Source of the DNA: Prunus persica
Lineage: Eukaryota; Streptophyta; Magnoliopsida; Rosales; Rosaceae
NCBI RefSeq assembly: GCF_000346465.2
Contig: NC_034011.1
Coordinates: forward strand, 7,532,611 to 7,596,610
Length of the DNA stretch: 64,000 bases
Direction: 5' to 3'
Every line of letters starts with the position of its first letter. Position 1 is the first letter of the stretch. Under the pieces are notes generated by a model, which did no database searches, had not been told where the DNA came from, and worked only from the letters and a program-made list of their open reading frames with translations. This document shows, piece after piece, positions 11,192 to 21,031 of this stretch. A program made the translations under genes and the position numbers.

Positions 11192-11381
11192 CGTTAGGTA
11201 GTTACATTAGTTACCACCAAATCAATGAGATCAATTCAATATGATTTGTAGCAGTTTTCAGTTATTAGATTAATTTGTAATTTATTTTGTAATTAGTATA
11301 GGACTGTTACATTAGAAATCCCTATATAAATATTGTATTCTTGTATCCTTCTCAAATAAGTAAAGATAAACCTTTTCTACA
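11192..11381 (+). repeat. 3' LTR of the copia element
   Basis: Begins CGTTAGGTAGTTACATTAG (first base T changed to C) and ends CCTTTTCTACA. It is followed by the target duplication CTAAT. Confidence 0.95.
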
Positions 11382-11649
11382 CTAATCATTGTGACCTTAA
11401 TTGAATCATAAGAGACGTCTCGAACTCCATGCGACAGCGATCCACAACTCAAACTACCACTCTGTATTTGCACAGAAAAACCGCAGAAATTAAAATAACT
11501 GAGAATCAACATAAGCTTCTTCTCTCCACCCTAACAAAAACACTTCATCTTCTTCTAATATTTATTTATCGTGTATGCGTTTTAGTTGACAATAGGAATT
11601 GGCTAGCCATACACTTTTATAAGCCTTGCTCCTACAAGAATATGCTTTC

Positions 11650-12088
11650 TTTTGTACCTATATTCAGAAACAGCGATGAGAAAGGGAGGGGGAGAAAGAT
11701 GACTGGGGAGGAAGGGGCAGGGATAAACATGTAACCCTAGTTTATCTATATATATAAAGTAAAAGAAAAATCAGATAATGAATCCTATTTTTATGAAGCA
11801 CAACTACCCATTATCTTTTTCAATTTTAAAATAAATTAAATTTTTTTTTTAAAAAGCCTCTCACAGGCTCAAAAGCGCGTGTGTAGAGGCTAGTTATTAC
11901 TAAGTTTTTGTTTTTTGGGGTTAGAGTGGTTAGAAGGATTGTATGAGTAGAACAAGGAGTATGAAAGAGGGTTTAAACTACTAACAACATCTGCCGTTAG
12001 ATTAATCCAAAGGTTTTTATTAAATAGTTGCTCATAGGACTTTATTTTTAGGTCCTTGGGTGAGCTTGACTGCAATAGATAGTACCTT
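11650..12088 (-). repeat. Right arm of the inverted (fold-back) repeat
   Basis: On the minus strand it repeats the left arm at 5011-5270 in order: CTCACCCAAGGACCTAAAAAT, GAGCAACTATTTAATAAAAACC, AATCTAACGGCA and later CAGTCATCTTTCTCCCCC. It carries about 130 extra bases (11740-11880) that the left arm lacks. Confidence 0.75.
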
Positions 12089-12264
12089 ACGCAGGATTAA
12101 TGAATTAATGTCATTACATAAGATGTTATGGCAGAAGACAGAGAAACCAAATTCGACATGAATGACGCCGGACAAAAGAGAAGAAAAATCTACTGCAATC
12201 TCAATTCAACAACTTTTGGTGTTCTAAACATGATTGATTCTCTGGTCTAATTCAAAATGTTGAA

Positions 12265-14958
12265 TTATGAAGGTGGCTTTGCACGAGTTGTAGGATCTTC
12301 CTTTGACTCCACTAGTATCATTACGACATAGCCCAACGTCCACAACAAAATGTATCGAAATGGTACCAACCACAGGCATGCGAGAAGACTTAAAATACTT
12401 CCCACATACTGAGGATCTTTTATGTACCCAAATGGAAATTCTGTCACCCAGGGAATGTTCTTCCCAAAACGTACTCCATAATAAGTACCAGATTCGCCGA
12501 GCAACTGATAGACCCTAAAATTGACAGGAAAATAATCAGATATAGATATTTGGAACAATCAATTGACCAAAGAGAAACAGAAATAATCAATCTTTACTTG
12601 GCAACTTAAAATCCCTGCTGCTGAACTCTTGGATAGACATAAATTACAGGCTACATTTAATGATTAAGAGATTTCATAGTTCTTTTAAACATTCCATGCT
12701 ATAGCTTCATGCTGACCACCATATAATTGGAATGTAGGCTACAGTTACATCTAGCTTACGGTTGAGACAAACTGAGCTTCAAAGAGAGATTTCAAATCAA
12801 GGACATTTTCATGGTACTTTAACAACCAATGGAATTAATGAGTCCTTCCTCACTTTAGGCCTATCTTTCTATCAAGGACCCTTGCGGTATTCTCAATATG
12901 CTTCCCATTATGCACAGTTCATCTATTTCGACTGTTGCAGATAAATTTCAATTTACTGAAAAAACTAGTTTATTAAGTGTAGTAAATGCAGTAATGCCTT
13001 AGTATAGCTACCGAGTGGAGTAGGCTGATAGGGGTCATCACTCCCCGTCCAAACTCTTCATCCTCTGTGTTGTCTTGAGCAGCGGGGCGGAATGGATCAT
13101 CAGAGGGTGGAAATTTCCTCCAATCGGATTTATTCTTCATGGGCAAGATTCTAGCCGCAAGAATAACTTCACAAGATGCTACTCAGTACTTTCTTCTCCT
13201 CATCTCCCTTTTTCTTGCATTACCCTACAAGTCTAAACTTGTTTTCTTTGGGATGGGGAACATAAACTTTACCTTAAAAAGTTTAACTGACAGGGATAAC
13301 ACACAAAATTTGTAACGTGTTCAAGCAGATATTCACCATGAAGGAACATAATGGTGCATCAACCAAACACCAGTTCTAGCATATTGATTCTTCTAACCGA
13401 TGCCTACTAAGGAGAATCATTACATTAAAAGTGCACACGCTATTTTTGTCTGAACCCTTACTCTTTCCTTCTTCCATTACACCATGAAGGAAAATCAATT
13501 CCCAACCCTCATGAAAATCACTATATTTAACTAGCCATACCAGAATATTTCATTAACATGAATTATATGATTTCATAAATTCAATGAATCTTTCTTCTCT
13601 CAGTCAGGATTTTTACACAAAAAGGCCTCCTTTCCCATTAACTAGGATTAGCTGTCTATAGACGTACAAGAAGAAAGAATGGCCTGTAATGTGCCATAAC
13701 CATCAAGGAAAATCATTTCCCAACCCTCATGAAAATCACTATATTTAACTAGCCGTACCAGAATATTTCATTAACATGAATTATATGATTTCATAAATTC
13801 AATGAATCTTTCTTCTCTCAGTCAGGATTTTTACACAAAAAGGCCTCCTTTCCCATTAACTAGGATTAGCTGTCTATAGACGCACAAGAAGAAAGAATGG
13901 CCTGTAATGTGCCATAACCATCAAGGAAAATCATTTCCCAACCCTCATGAAAATCACTATATTTAACTAGCCATACCAGAATATTTCATTCACATGAATT
14001 ATATGATTTCATAAATTCAATGAATCTTTCTTCTCTCAGTCAGGATTTTTACACAAAAAGACCTCCTTTCCCATAGAAATGATGACAGATCTCACATCAC
14101 ATCACTTTATCTATTCTAGGATCACAAATACGAGCTGAACCACGTTTGGTGTGTACTAAAATGCACCCTGCCCTCCACATCAGACATGAAAAATATAGGC
14201 ATCACCAGTACCCATCAAGGGAATTCATTTTAAAAGCAAACAACCTGCATAGGCTGCAGCTGTGCAGCATGACACATAACAATGGCCAACATGAAAACCA
14301 TTTGCCCTGAACCATCAGCTCTAGAACAAGAACTAATTAAAGATGATTAAAAAGAATTTTCTCAATCCTATATGTTTGACAAAAAGAAGATGGCCAAGAA
14401 CCTCAGTGCCCAAACAACAGTAAAGACCTCTGCAAGTTTCATAAAGATTCAATTCAGGTAAATTAATTCCCTGCCATTAAAAGACAGAGCTTCACAAACT
14501 GCCTAATCAATGAACCCATATATTAGTTGCACATGGGTCAGTGAACAAACAACTCCTCTCCAATCTTTCCACATCAACACATCCAAATTAAACTGAAAAC
14601 TACCCATGTCCCAAAATCTTGTCAGTGGCAAAATGAACATGATATAGTGAGCTTCCAATCACACAACAATTAAAAACACCTGAATATGTGTAAATGAATA
14701 TAGCTGGACTGACCTGAAGTTGAGGAACTGGCCAAAGGCAATGAGGGGCCAGAAGTAAAGAAGGGGAGGCCAAGTGAAGGTGGAGACTGAGAAGAGAGAG
14801 AGGAACTGAATCAGCTTGAGGAAATGAGACACATAAGCCATCACTGTGCATGGGTCACGCCCTTTCCCACACAGGTCAACCCATGTTTGTGGGTAAGTCC
14901 ATAGCCAATAGTAGAATGGGAAAGGTGAAAGCAGTCCTAGTGCGGCTGCTATCCCCAT
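12265..14958 (-). CDS. PLMT: Phosphatidyl-N-methylethanolamine N-methyltransferase (phospholipid methyltransferase)
   Basis: Two exons, 14958-14714 and 12514-12265, join in frame to 164 codons plus stop, the length I recall for the Arabidopsis protein. The junction is CAACTTCAG|GTCAGT and TTTTAG|GGTC, giving NFRVYQLLGE. The protein is a small ER membrane enzyme. It methylates phosphatidyl-N-methylethanolamine with S-adenosylmethionine on the way to phosphatidylcholine. Four hydrophobic stretches are visible (about residues 5-20, 43-66, 70-82 and 126-150). The conserved block GTYYGVRFGKNIPWVTEFPFG..KDPQYVGS and the ESKEDP near the C-terminus are characteristic of the family. The start at 14958 gives MGIAAALGLLSPFPFYYWLW, which matches the family N-terminus. 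The 2.2-kb intron contains a triplicated 218-bp unit. Confidence 0.95.
12973..13140 (-). other. Coding-like 55-codon frame inside the PLMT intron (unrecognised)
   Basis: On the minus strand a frame reads MKNKSDWRKFPPSDDPFRP..DNTEDEEFGRG and ends after HYCIYYT. It is preceded in frame by CEVILAARILP after a stop. The charged, Pro-rich composition looks more like real protein than random AT-rich intron, and GC content is higher than around it. I do not recognise it. It could be a captured exon, an alternative exon or chance. Confidence 0.25.
13487..14074. repeat. 218-bp tandem repeat, about 2.7 copies, in the PLMT intron
   Basis: Units start with AAGGAAAATCA at 13487, 13705 and 13923, exactly 218 bp apart. 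They are almost identical, for example GACGTACAAG against GACGCACAAG. The third unit is cut at CCTCCTTTCCCAT (about 14074). Confidence 0.95.
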
Positions 14959-15027
14959 TTCTTTTCACCTGATTTTCTCTCACTTTCTCGCGAAAATCTG
15001 TGGTGCAGCGAATCTGAGCTGAGGTAT

Positions 15028-15316
15028 TGTGTGTGTGTGTGAATTTGGAAATGGGACAAGGGCCGTACCATGGTCGGGTACCGAGGCCCATTCTCATAGC
15101 CCAATGATGATGCAATCAAGGGACATTGCTTAAGGAGACCTAAGATTACAAGTGGGCAAAATATTAGAATGTGAGCATCTAACGCATCAATCGTAATGAT
15201 GGGTAAAGAGACTCAAAATCATTTAACTATTATGTAAGTCTATAATTTCTTGATGTGAGATTTACTCCTGACACAGAAAATCAAACGAATTATTCAAATC
15301 AATCAAATCAAACCAA
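15028..15316. other. PLMT upstream region
   Basis: Upstream of the PLMT start lie a short (GT)n tract (about 15028-15041), a GGTACC-containing segment and AT-rich DNA. No clear TATA box or gene is visible. The region ends at the MITE-like element. Confidence 0.4.
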
Positions 15317-15936
15317 GGTCTAAAATATCGATGGTATCGGAAATATCGGTAATTCAAAAACACGGAAATTTCGATGAAAATACCGGGATATTATCGATAT
15401 TGATAAAAATTGAATAAAAACCACAGAAATTGTAAGAAAAACTTGAAAATTTTTATTGAACTTTGGAGGATGTTTATTCAGTCAATTATCTATTAGTTTA
15501 TCACGAAAAATTAGAAAAAAAATGCATTGCATGATGGGTTAACTTATTTAAGTTGATTATATAACGAGTTGACAAACACTGTGAGTGAGAAAATATGCAG
15601 TAATTAATGAAGAAGATTAAACACACCATAATCATTTATATATTATGATTTACTACAATATTTTACACTTTATACATTGCATGGTAAGATACATAAGTGA
15701 CTTAGTACCACACAGAGTTCTTATGAGGTTCAAAATTTTAACTATCTTCATCATCTCTATGTGTAGAGTAAGTGTATTGTGAAGAGTAGTCATGAAATGA
15801 TAAACCCCCAAAATAGTTTTGCATGTAATTGTTCAAAACTAAACAATACAAATATACATATTTTAGCATATTATCACAAAAACATAAGCAACATGATGGT
15901 TAAGGCATTGGATGAGTGGCAAGGGTTTGAATTCCC

Positions 15937-15972
<36 letters not shown>

Positions 15973-16173
15973 TTTTTTTCTTTTTTTTCATTACATCAAT
16001 ATTTTCGATATTATAGCGATATTTAGACAAAATATTGTTGAAGTGTTAACGAAATTATCAACATCGATATTTATACGATATGTTTATAGATATGTTCCGT
16101 AATATCCGTGACTTGAAAAAATAATAATATCCTCGATATTTCGTCGATATTATCGATATTTTATACTATGAAC
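15317..16173. mobile_element. MITE-like element with ATATCG-rich ends
   Basis: The left end reads GGTCTAAAATATCGATGGTATCGG. The right end, inverted, reads GTTCATAGTATAAAATATCGATAATATCG. Both ends carry many ATATCG/CGATAT words within about 120 bp. The 8-mer CAAACCAA directly abuts both ends (15309-15316 and 16174-16181), as a target duplication would. The local DNA is rich in CAAA/ACCAA, so the duplication may be partly coincidental. No transposase is encoded. The interior holds a tRNA-like, SINE-like piece. Confidence 0.55.
15888..15985 (+). repeat. SINE-like segment with (TG)n-T tail
   Basis: ATGATGGTTAAGGCATTGGATG resembles a pol III box A and GGGTTTGAATTCC resembles box B, about 22 bp apart. 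They are followed by (TG)n at 15939-15970 and a T-run. This order is seen in tRNA-derived plant SINEs. The evidence is limited to these short words. Confidence 0.35.
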
Positions 16174-16248
16174 CAAACCAATTTGTTATTTGATTCAGTT
16201 TTCACATTAAAATACTTAATCTTGGATTCTACCCAACCAAACTGCAAT

Positions 16249-16257
16249 TAATTTTAT
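16249..16257. repeat. Left target-site duplication of the Pack-MULE
   Basis: TAATTTTAT. It pairs with TAATTTTTT at 22387-22395, with 8 of 9 bases identical. MULEs typically make 9-bp duplications. Confidence 0.7.
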
Positions 16258-16338
16258 GGGAAATAGCTTAAAATGCCACCTTTTTTATAATTTTAACTAA
16301 AAATGCCATCCCTTCCCAATTTTTTTACAACTACCACC

Positions 16339-16346
16339 TATAAATA
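16339..16346 (+). promoter_or_regulatory. TATA-like box in the left TIR
   Basis: TATAAATA sits 82 bp inside the element and is followed by a CT-rich leader (TTCTCTCTCAACTC..., 16390-16460). The mirror copy in the right arm lies at about 22298-22305 on the minus strand. Promoter function is inferred. Confidence 0.5.
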
Positions 16347-17170
16347 CATTTTTATTGTGGAATGATTGTACCCATTTCAGTTTTTCAGAAATTGGGTTCT
16401 CTCTCAACTCTCTTGGCTCTATCTCTCTCCCTCGTGTAACTCTCTCTCTCTCCGACGCAATCGTCTTTCTCCCTCAGCGGTGGCTATTCATCCAAGCTTA
16501 ACTCCACGATTCACATCCACGAGGTACTGTTCATCTTCCTTGTCTTTGAAATTTGGGGTTTTTGTGAATTTGGTTTATGGTGTATGGATTTGTAAGAAAT
16601 TGATTTAGGGGTTTCTTCGAAATTGGTTTTGGGTCTCAATTCTTTGTGCCCAAGTACTAATTAATACCAGTCATGGAGAATTGTCACTGAATGAAGCATC
16701 CGTGGAGAATTGTTGGATGAAAATATCTTTGCTATATTCATGCTACTTCCTCTTGCGGGTGGTTTATGTTGAGTTAATATTTAAATTTTAAAATGCATTC
16801 TTTTTTCAATTTTGATTTCAACGTTTTCTTCAAAATTGTTTGTGTGTAAATGCAAAATAAAGGCATAGATTCTAATTGGACTATTCATTTTGCCCAAAAG
16901 CATTCCTGATGCTTGATCTTTGTCAGTGTAACAATCATGTTATGGAATTATAAGTTTGCACATACAATTTGATGGTTGTCTAATTATATGTTTCATGTTT
17001 TGGAAAATTTATGGTATTTCTTGAAACCAACCATGGTTGACTAGTTCACATTCTCATTATCAATGTTTTTTTCTTTCCCAATTTGCTTTATCCGCCATAT
17101 AGTATTGTGATTTTAATAATTATTTTTCTTATAGATGTTCACATATTAACTGGTGAAAATAATTGAACAG

Positions 17171-17510
17171 AGAAAATCCAATGATGCAGAAGTCGAGTCA
17201 CTGCGAGAGCAATACCATCAAAGGGTTGCAACACTTGAAAGGAAGGTAGGTCTTCTCATAAAGTCTTGTTTATAATCGTGCTTGGATTGATCTGGGTGTT
17301 ATATGTGCCCCTTATGTTTTTGATGAAATTGGTACTTGCCTATTTTTAATTCAGCTCCTGATAATTGGAGGGGCTATGCCAACTTATGATTGCAGGTGTA
17401 TGCTCTTACAAAGGAAAGGGACACGCTTCGGCGGGAGCAGAATAAGAAAAGTGATGCAGCTGCTCTTCTGAAGGAAAAGGATGAAATAATTAATCAAGTT
17501 ATGGCTGAAG
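17171..17510 (+). pseudogene. Captured golgin candidate 5 (TMF-like) coiled-coil exons, left copy
   Basis: Exon 17171-17245 encodes RKSNDAEVESLREQYHQR plus VATLERK (25 codons). It is flanked by AACAG|A and AAG|GTAGG. Exon 17396-17510 begins VYALTKERDTLRREQNKK, continues through LLKEKDEIINQVMAEG, and is flanked by TTGCAG|G and GAAG|GTCTC. These are consecutive exons of the long coiled-coil Golgi tether GC5, whose mammalian relative is TMF1. The intron between them is kept. The next GC5 exon is missing, and transcripts would read through into intron. This is a gene fragment, not a functional gene. Confidence 0.88.
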
Positions 17511-17765
17511 GTCTCTTTCTGTCCCTGTCTGTCTCTGTTTCTCTTGAGAAGCTCAATATGTTCTACATATTTTGTGCCTCATAGTGAATTTCCGTTACTT
17601 GTAAATCATGATTTCCTTAGCGTATTTAATTGCATTGTGTTTCTCGTTTCGGGTAGAACAGAGTTTTCAATGATAGGATTTATTTGGAAAAAAGGAATTC
17701 TGGTAGTTATGCTGTGTTCTCTATTTTTGCATGAAAGTTGAAAGTAAGATGTCCCCTCTATATGT

Positions 17766-18137
17766 GTGACAGCTTCAGGATTATGGCCTTCGTCTACTGA
17801 AAGGAAATTGCTATTTGATCCTGTTATATCTTTTATGGGACAAACAAATGAGGGAAGTAGTGTTGATTCATCACAGAAAGCTGAGTCTTCAGAGCATCCA
17901 CCAAAGGTTGACAAATCATCAGGGGAATCTGAATCTCCACAAAAACTCTCTACTGTTGAGGCAAAGGAAGGGGTCAAAACAGAAACTTTACAACACTCTT
18001 CAACTGAACAGATGGCTGATAAGGAGGAAACTGAAGTTGTCAAGGAAGAAACAGATGATAAGCATGCTGCGACGGTGGAGGAAACAGAGACTGTGGTAGC
18101 TGAGCCTGAAAAATCTGAATCTGAATCTGAAAAATAG
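17766..18137 (+). pseudogene. Captured golgin candidate 5 N-terminal exon
   Basis: A continuous frame reads ASGLWPSSTERKLLFDPVIS, then FMGQTNEGSS, followed by an acidic Ser/Glu-rich stretch ending EPEKSESESEK and TAG. The (S)GLWP....LFDPV.SFMG motif is the start of the second exon of GC5, which lies far N-terminal to the coiled-coil exons. Here it lies downstream of them, so the order is scrambled relative to the parent. An acceptor-like GTGTGACAG precedes it. The stop may come from truncation at the capture boundary. Confidence 0.8.
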
Positions 18138-18271
18138 AAAATCTATATGTTGGGGGTTTTCTGGCTAGCTAAAAATTGTGAGAAATGATGAATCCATCTG
18201 ATTGCAGCCTATTTAATGTTTAATACCTTCATTAAAAAAAGGTTGTTGACAGTGCTTTGACTATCTTGCAG

Positions 18272-18340
18272 ATTATAATGGCAAAACCAGCAGGTGGCCC
18301 TAGTGAGAGAGATCAGCATGCAGGGATGGATGAGGACTAA
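18272..18340 (+). pseudogene. Captured last exon of CCT8 (T-complex protein 1 subunit theta)
   Basis: After the acceptor CTATCTTGCAG the frame gives IIMAKPAGGPSERDQHAGMDED and a stop. The QIIMAKPAGGP segment is the conserved C-terminus of the cytosolic chaperonin subunit theta. The following 300-400 bp (to about 18700) look like its 3' UTR. Only this exon is present, with part of the preceding intron. Confidence 0.78.
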
Positions 18341-18849
18341 TTTTGTGTGTATGACAATTGACTATCTTTGCTTGTATTGCTCTATGTTAGGGATCTTTTG
18401 TTCCATTTTAGTAACAATTTTGTTTAGGAGAAAAAGAAACATATTGCAGTTCATGCTTTGTAAATGCCATCTTCTGTTATGATGGACACGTGGTATGCTC
18501 TTGTTGGGTAGGTTTTGGATTGAAACCATGGTCGAGTGCTTGAGCCATGTTTAGTGTGAAGCTTGAATGGATTTTCTTTTCTGTTGTATTTGGCCCTTGT
18601 CTTTTCAAGCATGCCAAAAATCATCCTAGTTTTGTAATATGTGGTTTGTGTCCAATTAATTTACTGTGGACCTTGCATTTTTGTACCCAATATTTGATAG
18701 CTGCGTTCTTTTGAACGAAGATTCATTGAGGGAGAGAATTACTTTCCTTTTGAATATGAATCGATGTGCAACTCCAACTATCATTTCAAAGGTCAACATC
18801 AATTCATGCTAATATAAGGATGGATAACAATTGTCGTCTCCATGAGATT

Positions 18850-19142
18850 CGAATTCAGGATTACTTTTCAACGAAGTGGAGACTCTGTTATTAGACCAAA
18901 TGGCCATTGACATACGATATAATAGCAATATTAGGCCAATACATGTACACTATAGAGGCAATATTAAAGCAATATAACCACAATACGATAGCAATAATAT
19001 TACAATATCACCTATAAAAATATAATTATTGTCCACTTATTGCTGATTTTTCACATGTTCAGAAATTTTGTTCTCTCTTAGCTCACTCGGCTCTCTCTCT
19101 CTGGCACATCTCTCTCTCTCTTTGGTATCTGTCTATCGCAGC

Positions 19143-19192
<50 letters not shown>

Positions 19193-19690
19193 GTGCAACT
19201 CTCTCTTTGCTCTCTTTCTGTAGCGCAGCTCTCTCTGTCTCTCTCTAGCTTCGTTCTGCCTCTTTCTCCCCTTATTCGCTCTCTGTCTCTTTATTCATAC
19301 CTTCCTTTTTTTGTAAATTATTTTTTAGTTGTTATTATTTTTTAAAATAATTTCTTACAATGTCTTACGATGCAATTATGATGCACCTGACTGCCTGTTT
19401 TTGAAAGGCACGTTGTTTCTTTCTCCTCCTCGTCTTCTTTTTGAATGCAATATGGCCCAAACAGTAAACCCATTGATGAGCTGTAGTCAATATACATACA
19501 CTAGAGAGGCAATATTAGGTCAATATAATGGCAATACGATAGCAATAGCATTACAATATACATGCAATACGATGGCAATATGCATACAATATTAGTACAA
19601 TACACAGGCAATATTAGTACAATACACATGCAATAGTACAACAATATTAAGTCAATCTACATACAATACACACACATCCATTACAGACTA
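18850..19690. repeat. GCAATA-rich repeat block with a promoter-like core
   Basis: Two direct repeats of about 70 bp lie at about 18939-19010 and 19492-19558, 553 bp apart. Both read ATACA..ACTA.AGAGGCAATATTA...CAATACGATAGCAATA. Between them, 19010-19110 resembles the promoter leader of the TIRs (CACCTATAAA...ATTGT...TTCAGAAATT...GGCTCTCTCTC). A long (CT)n follows at 19149-19191. This may be a nested, related element. Confidence 0.6.
19149..19191. repeat. (CT)n microsatellite
   Basis: About 21 CT units. CT-rich words continue on both sides. Confidence 0.95.
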
Positions 19691-20183
19691 CAATTTAGAC
19701 ATGGAAAATAAATCGCCACCGAACCCTAACAGTACTATCCCAAGAAGCAAAAATTATTTCTTTCATAAAACTTGACAATTCAATTGTTATTACATAGTCA
19801 ACCAATCTTTGCTCTATTACATACATACTTCCCACCTATAATTATAAATAATGGAGAGCTCACAAATTCTACTAATTTGATCTTAACTTCATCAATTTGT
19901 TCTTCGTTGTATGAGTTAGCTCTCCCTTCTTGCACATTTTCCAAGTTGTTCTGTTCTCCTCCCGTGTAGCAATATCAGCAACAACAGGTTATCTACATAT
20001 CTGAAATCATAACTGCACATGATTCTCAATTAGCAAAGAGGAAAACCATTTTCTTTTATAACTTCGGTTCTGAAATATATAACAAAATGCAAATATCTTT
20101 GCTTCTGAAAAGGAGCAAAAGTTTGTCAACCAATTCATAGTAAAAACGAAGAAACTAGTGAACATAACCAGAAAAATGCTAAC
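19691..20183. other. Pack-MULE interior, origin not recognised
   Basis: The minus strand has a short frame with EEQIDEVKIKLVEFVSS that could be another captured exon, but I do not recognise it. The rest continues the intron-like DNA after the second CPN60 exon. Confidence 0.4.
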
Positions 20184-20506
20184 CTGCAAAACCAACTCCA
20201 ATACTTTAACCACATCATTAATACTTGAGATTTTCTTCTCATGGATTATGATTAGAGGATTTTCCAATTCCTATCAGCACATACACAAGTTTGAAGATAA
20301 TCAGCATCAAGCAAAAAGGGACTTGAGGTGCTGCTAACTTTAACAAGCAGCCCTCTAACAGTTTCAAGACATAGTTATCGCTGAGTCAAACTAAAACTTA
20401 CACATTTCTGATTGTTCTGGTTGGTGATGAAATAAGGGGATATGTAGCCCCTGTCTAGCTTCATTCCCTCAACAACCTCCAGCTCGTTGTCCAATGTTTT
20501 CCCATC
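20184..20506 (-). pseudogene. Captured mitochondrial chaperonin CPN60 exons
   Basis: Exon 20506-20402 (35 codons) begins [18 protein letters not shown] and continues [17 protein letters not shown]. Exon 20270-20184 (29 codons) begins ELENPLIIIHEKKISS and continues INDVVKVLELVLQ. Both have AG acceptors and GT donors in the right phase, with an intact 131-bp intron between them. The segments are consecutive in mitochondrial HSP60/CPN60. Substitutions such as LELVLQ at the end suggest decay or a boundary. Capture retained the intron, so it was from genomic DNA. Confidence 0.88.
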
Positions 20507-20761
20507 CTGCAAAAATTAACATAGTGTGAAGCTTACATGTTTTGGGTATCATTTGGGAATAAAAAACTAAAATAAAATTATTTGCCCTCCAATATATTTC
20601 TGTACAAATTTCATAAGACCCATACATACCTCACTTTAAAACAACAATAAAAAGAAGCTGATATCATCCAGATTTCAGCCCTTGCAATATGGTAACTACA
20701 CTAATATGCCTATGACAAATCTGCTGACTAGAAACAGACATAGGCAAATAAAGTCACATAC

Positions 20762-20855
20762 CCATCAGCACAGCCACTGTCCAGGTCGTGATGAGATACA
20801 AGCCAATAGACGACCACAACCAAATTGCTCTTCAATATGCTGGTCAAGAGTTGTC
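20762..20855 (-). pseudogene. Captured 40S ribosomal protein S8 fragment
   Basis: The minus strand reads [20 protein letters not shown] then SRPGQ, the conserved C-terminal part of eS8. It then shifts frame: a 2-base deletion turns the expected CGRADG into an out-of-frame stop. A GGGTATGTG donor-like sequence follows. Confidence 0.85.
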
Positions 20856-20912
20856 TTTATCAAACGAAATCAAAGAACCAAAATTTTAAAGATTCTAACA
20901 TAAATGAATTAC

Positions 20913-20944
20913 CTGAAGTTTAGTAATCAACCCTTTCTTCTCTT
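20913..20944 (-). pseudogene. Captured golgin candidate 5 mini-exon (right side only)
   Basis: The 32-base segment between TTTTTTGCAG and GTAATTC encodes EKKGLITKLQ, the golgin segment expected a little downstream of the MAEG exon. The exon that should lie between them (EELSKKQAAQ region) is missing, so this side has an internal deletion. It is absent from the left side, which places the boundary of the shared arm. Confidence 0.75.
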
Positions 20945-21031
20945 CTGCAAAAAAGAAGGAATTTCCATAATTATTGATATGATTGCATAAAGAAACCCTC
21001 CTCGCATCCACAATAGAACATTGGCTACGTT

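Larger units (their letters stand above)
5328..11381 (+). mobile_element. Ty1/copia LTR retrotransposon, complete but inactive
   Basis: The element is bounded by a 187-bp 5' LTR (5328-5514) and a 190-bp 3' LTR (11192-11381). It is flanked by the 5-bp duplication CTAAT (5323-5327 and 11382-11386). A PBS follows the 5' LTR and a purine-rich PPT precedes the 3' LTR. The order gag, protease, integrase, RT, RNase H is that of Ty1/copia. All reading frames are broken: gag has an early TGA after NYLIWE, integrase and RT have several stops and shifts, and an LTR-like block interrupts gag. The LTRs differ at roughly a dozen positions plus small indels, so the insertion is old. It cannot encode its own proteins. 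Confidence 0.93.
16258..17592 (+). repeat. Left terminal inverted repeat of the Pack-MULE
   Basis: 1335 bp, matching the minus strand of 21032-22386 with few differences, and ending at GTGAATTTC. It contains a promoter-like leader, two golgin exons and their introns. Confidence 0.92.

Noticed and set aside
15779..16102. 107-codon plus frame
   Set aside because: It runs through the (TG)n and T-rich part of the MITE-like element, so the protein is low complexity (Cys/Val then Phe).
16366..16608. 80-codon frame at the start of the left TIR, repeated in the right TIR
   Set aside because: It covers the CT-rich leader, has no similarity to the golgin N-terminus and is explained by the inverted duplication of noncoding leader.
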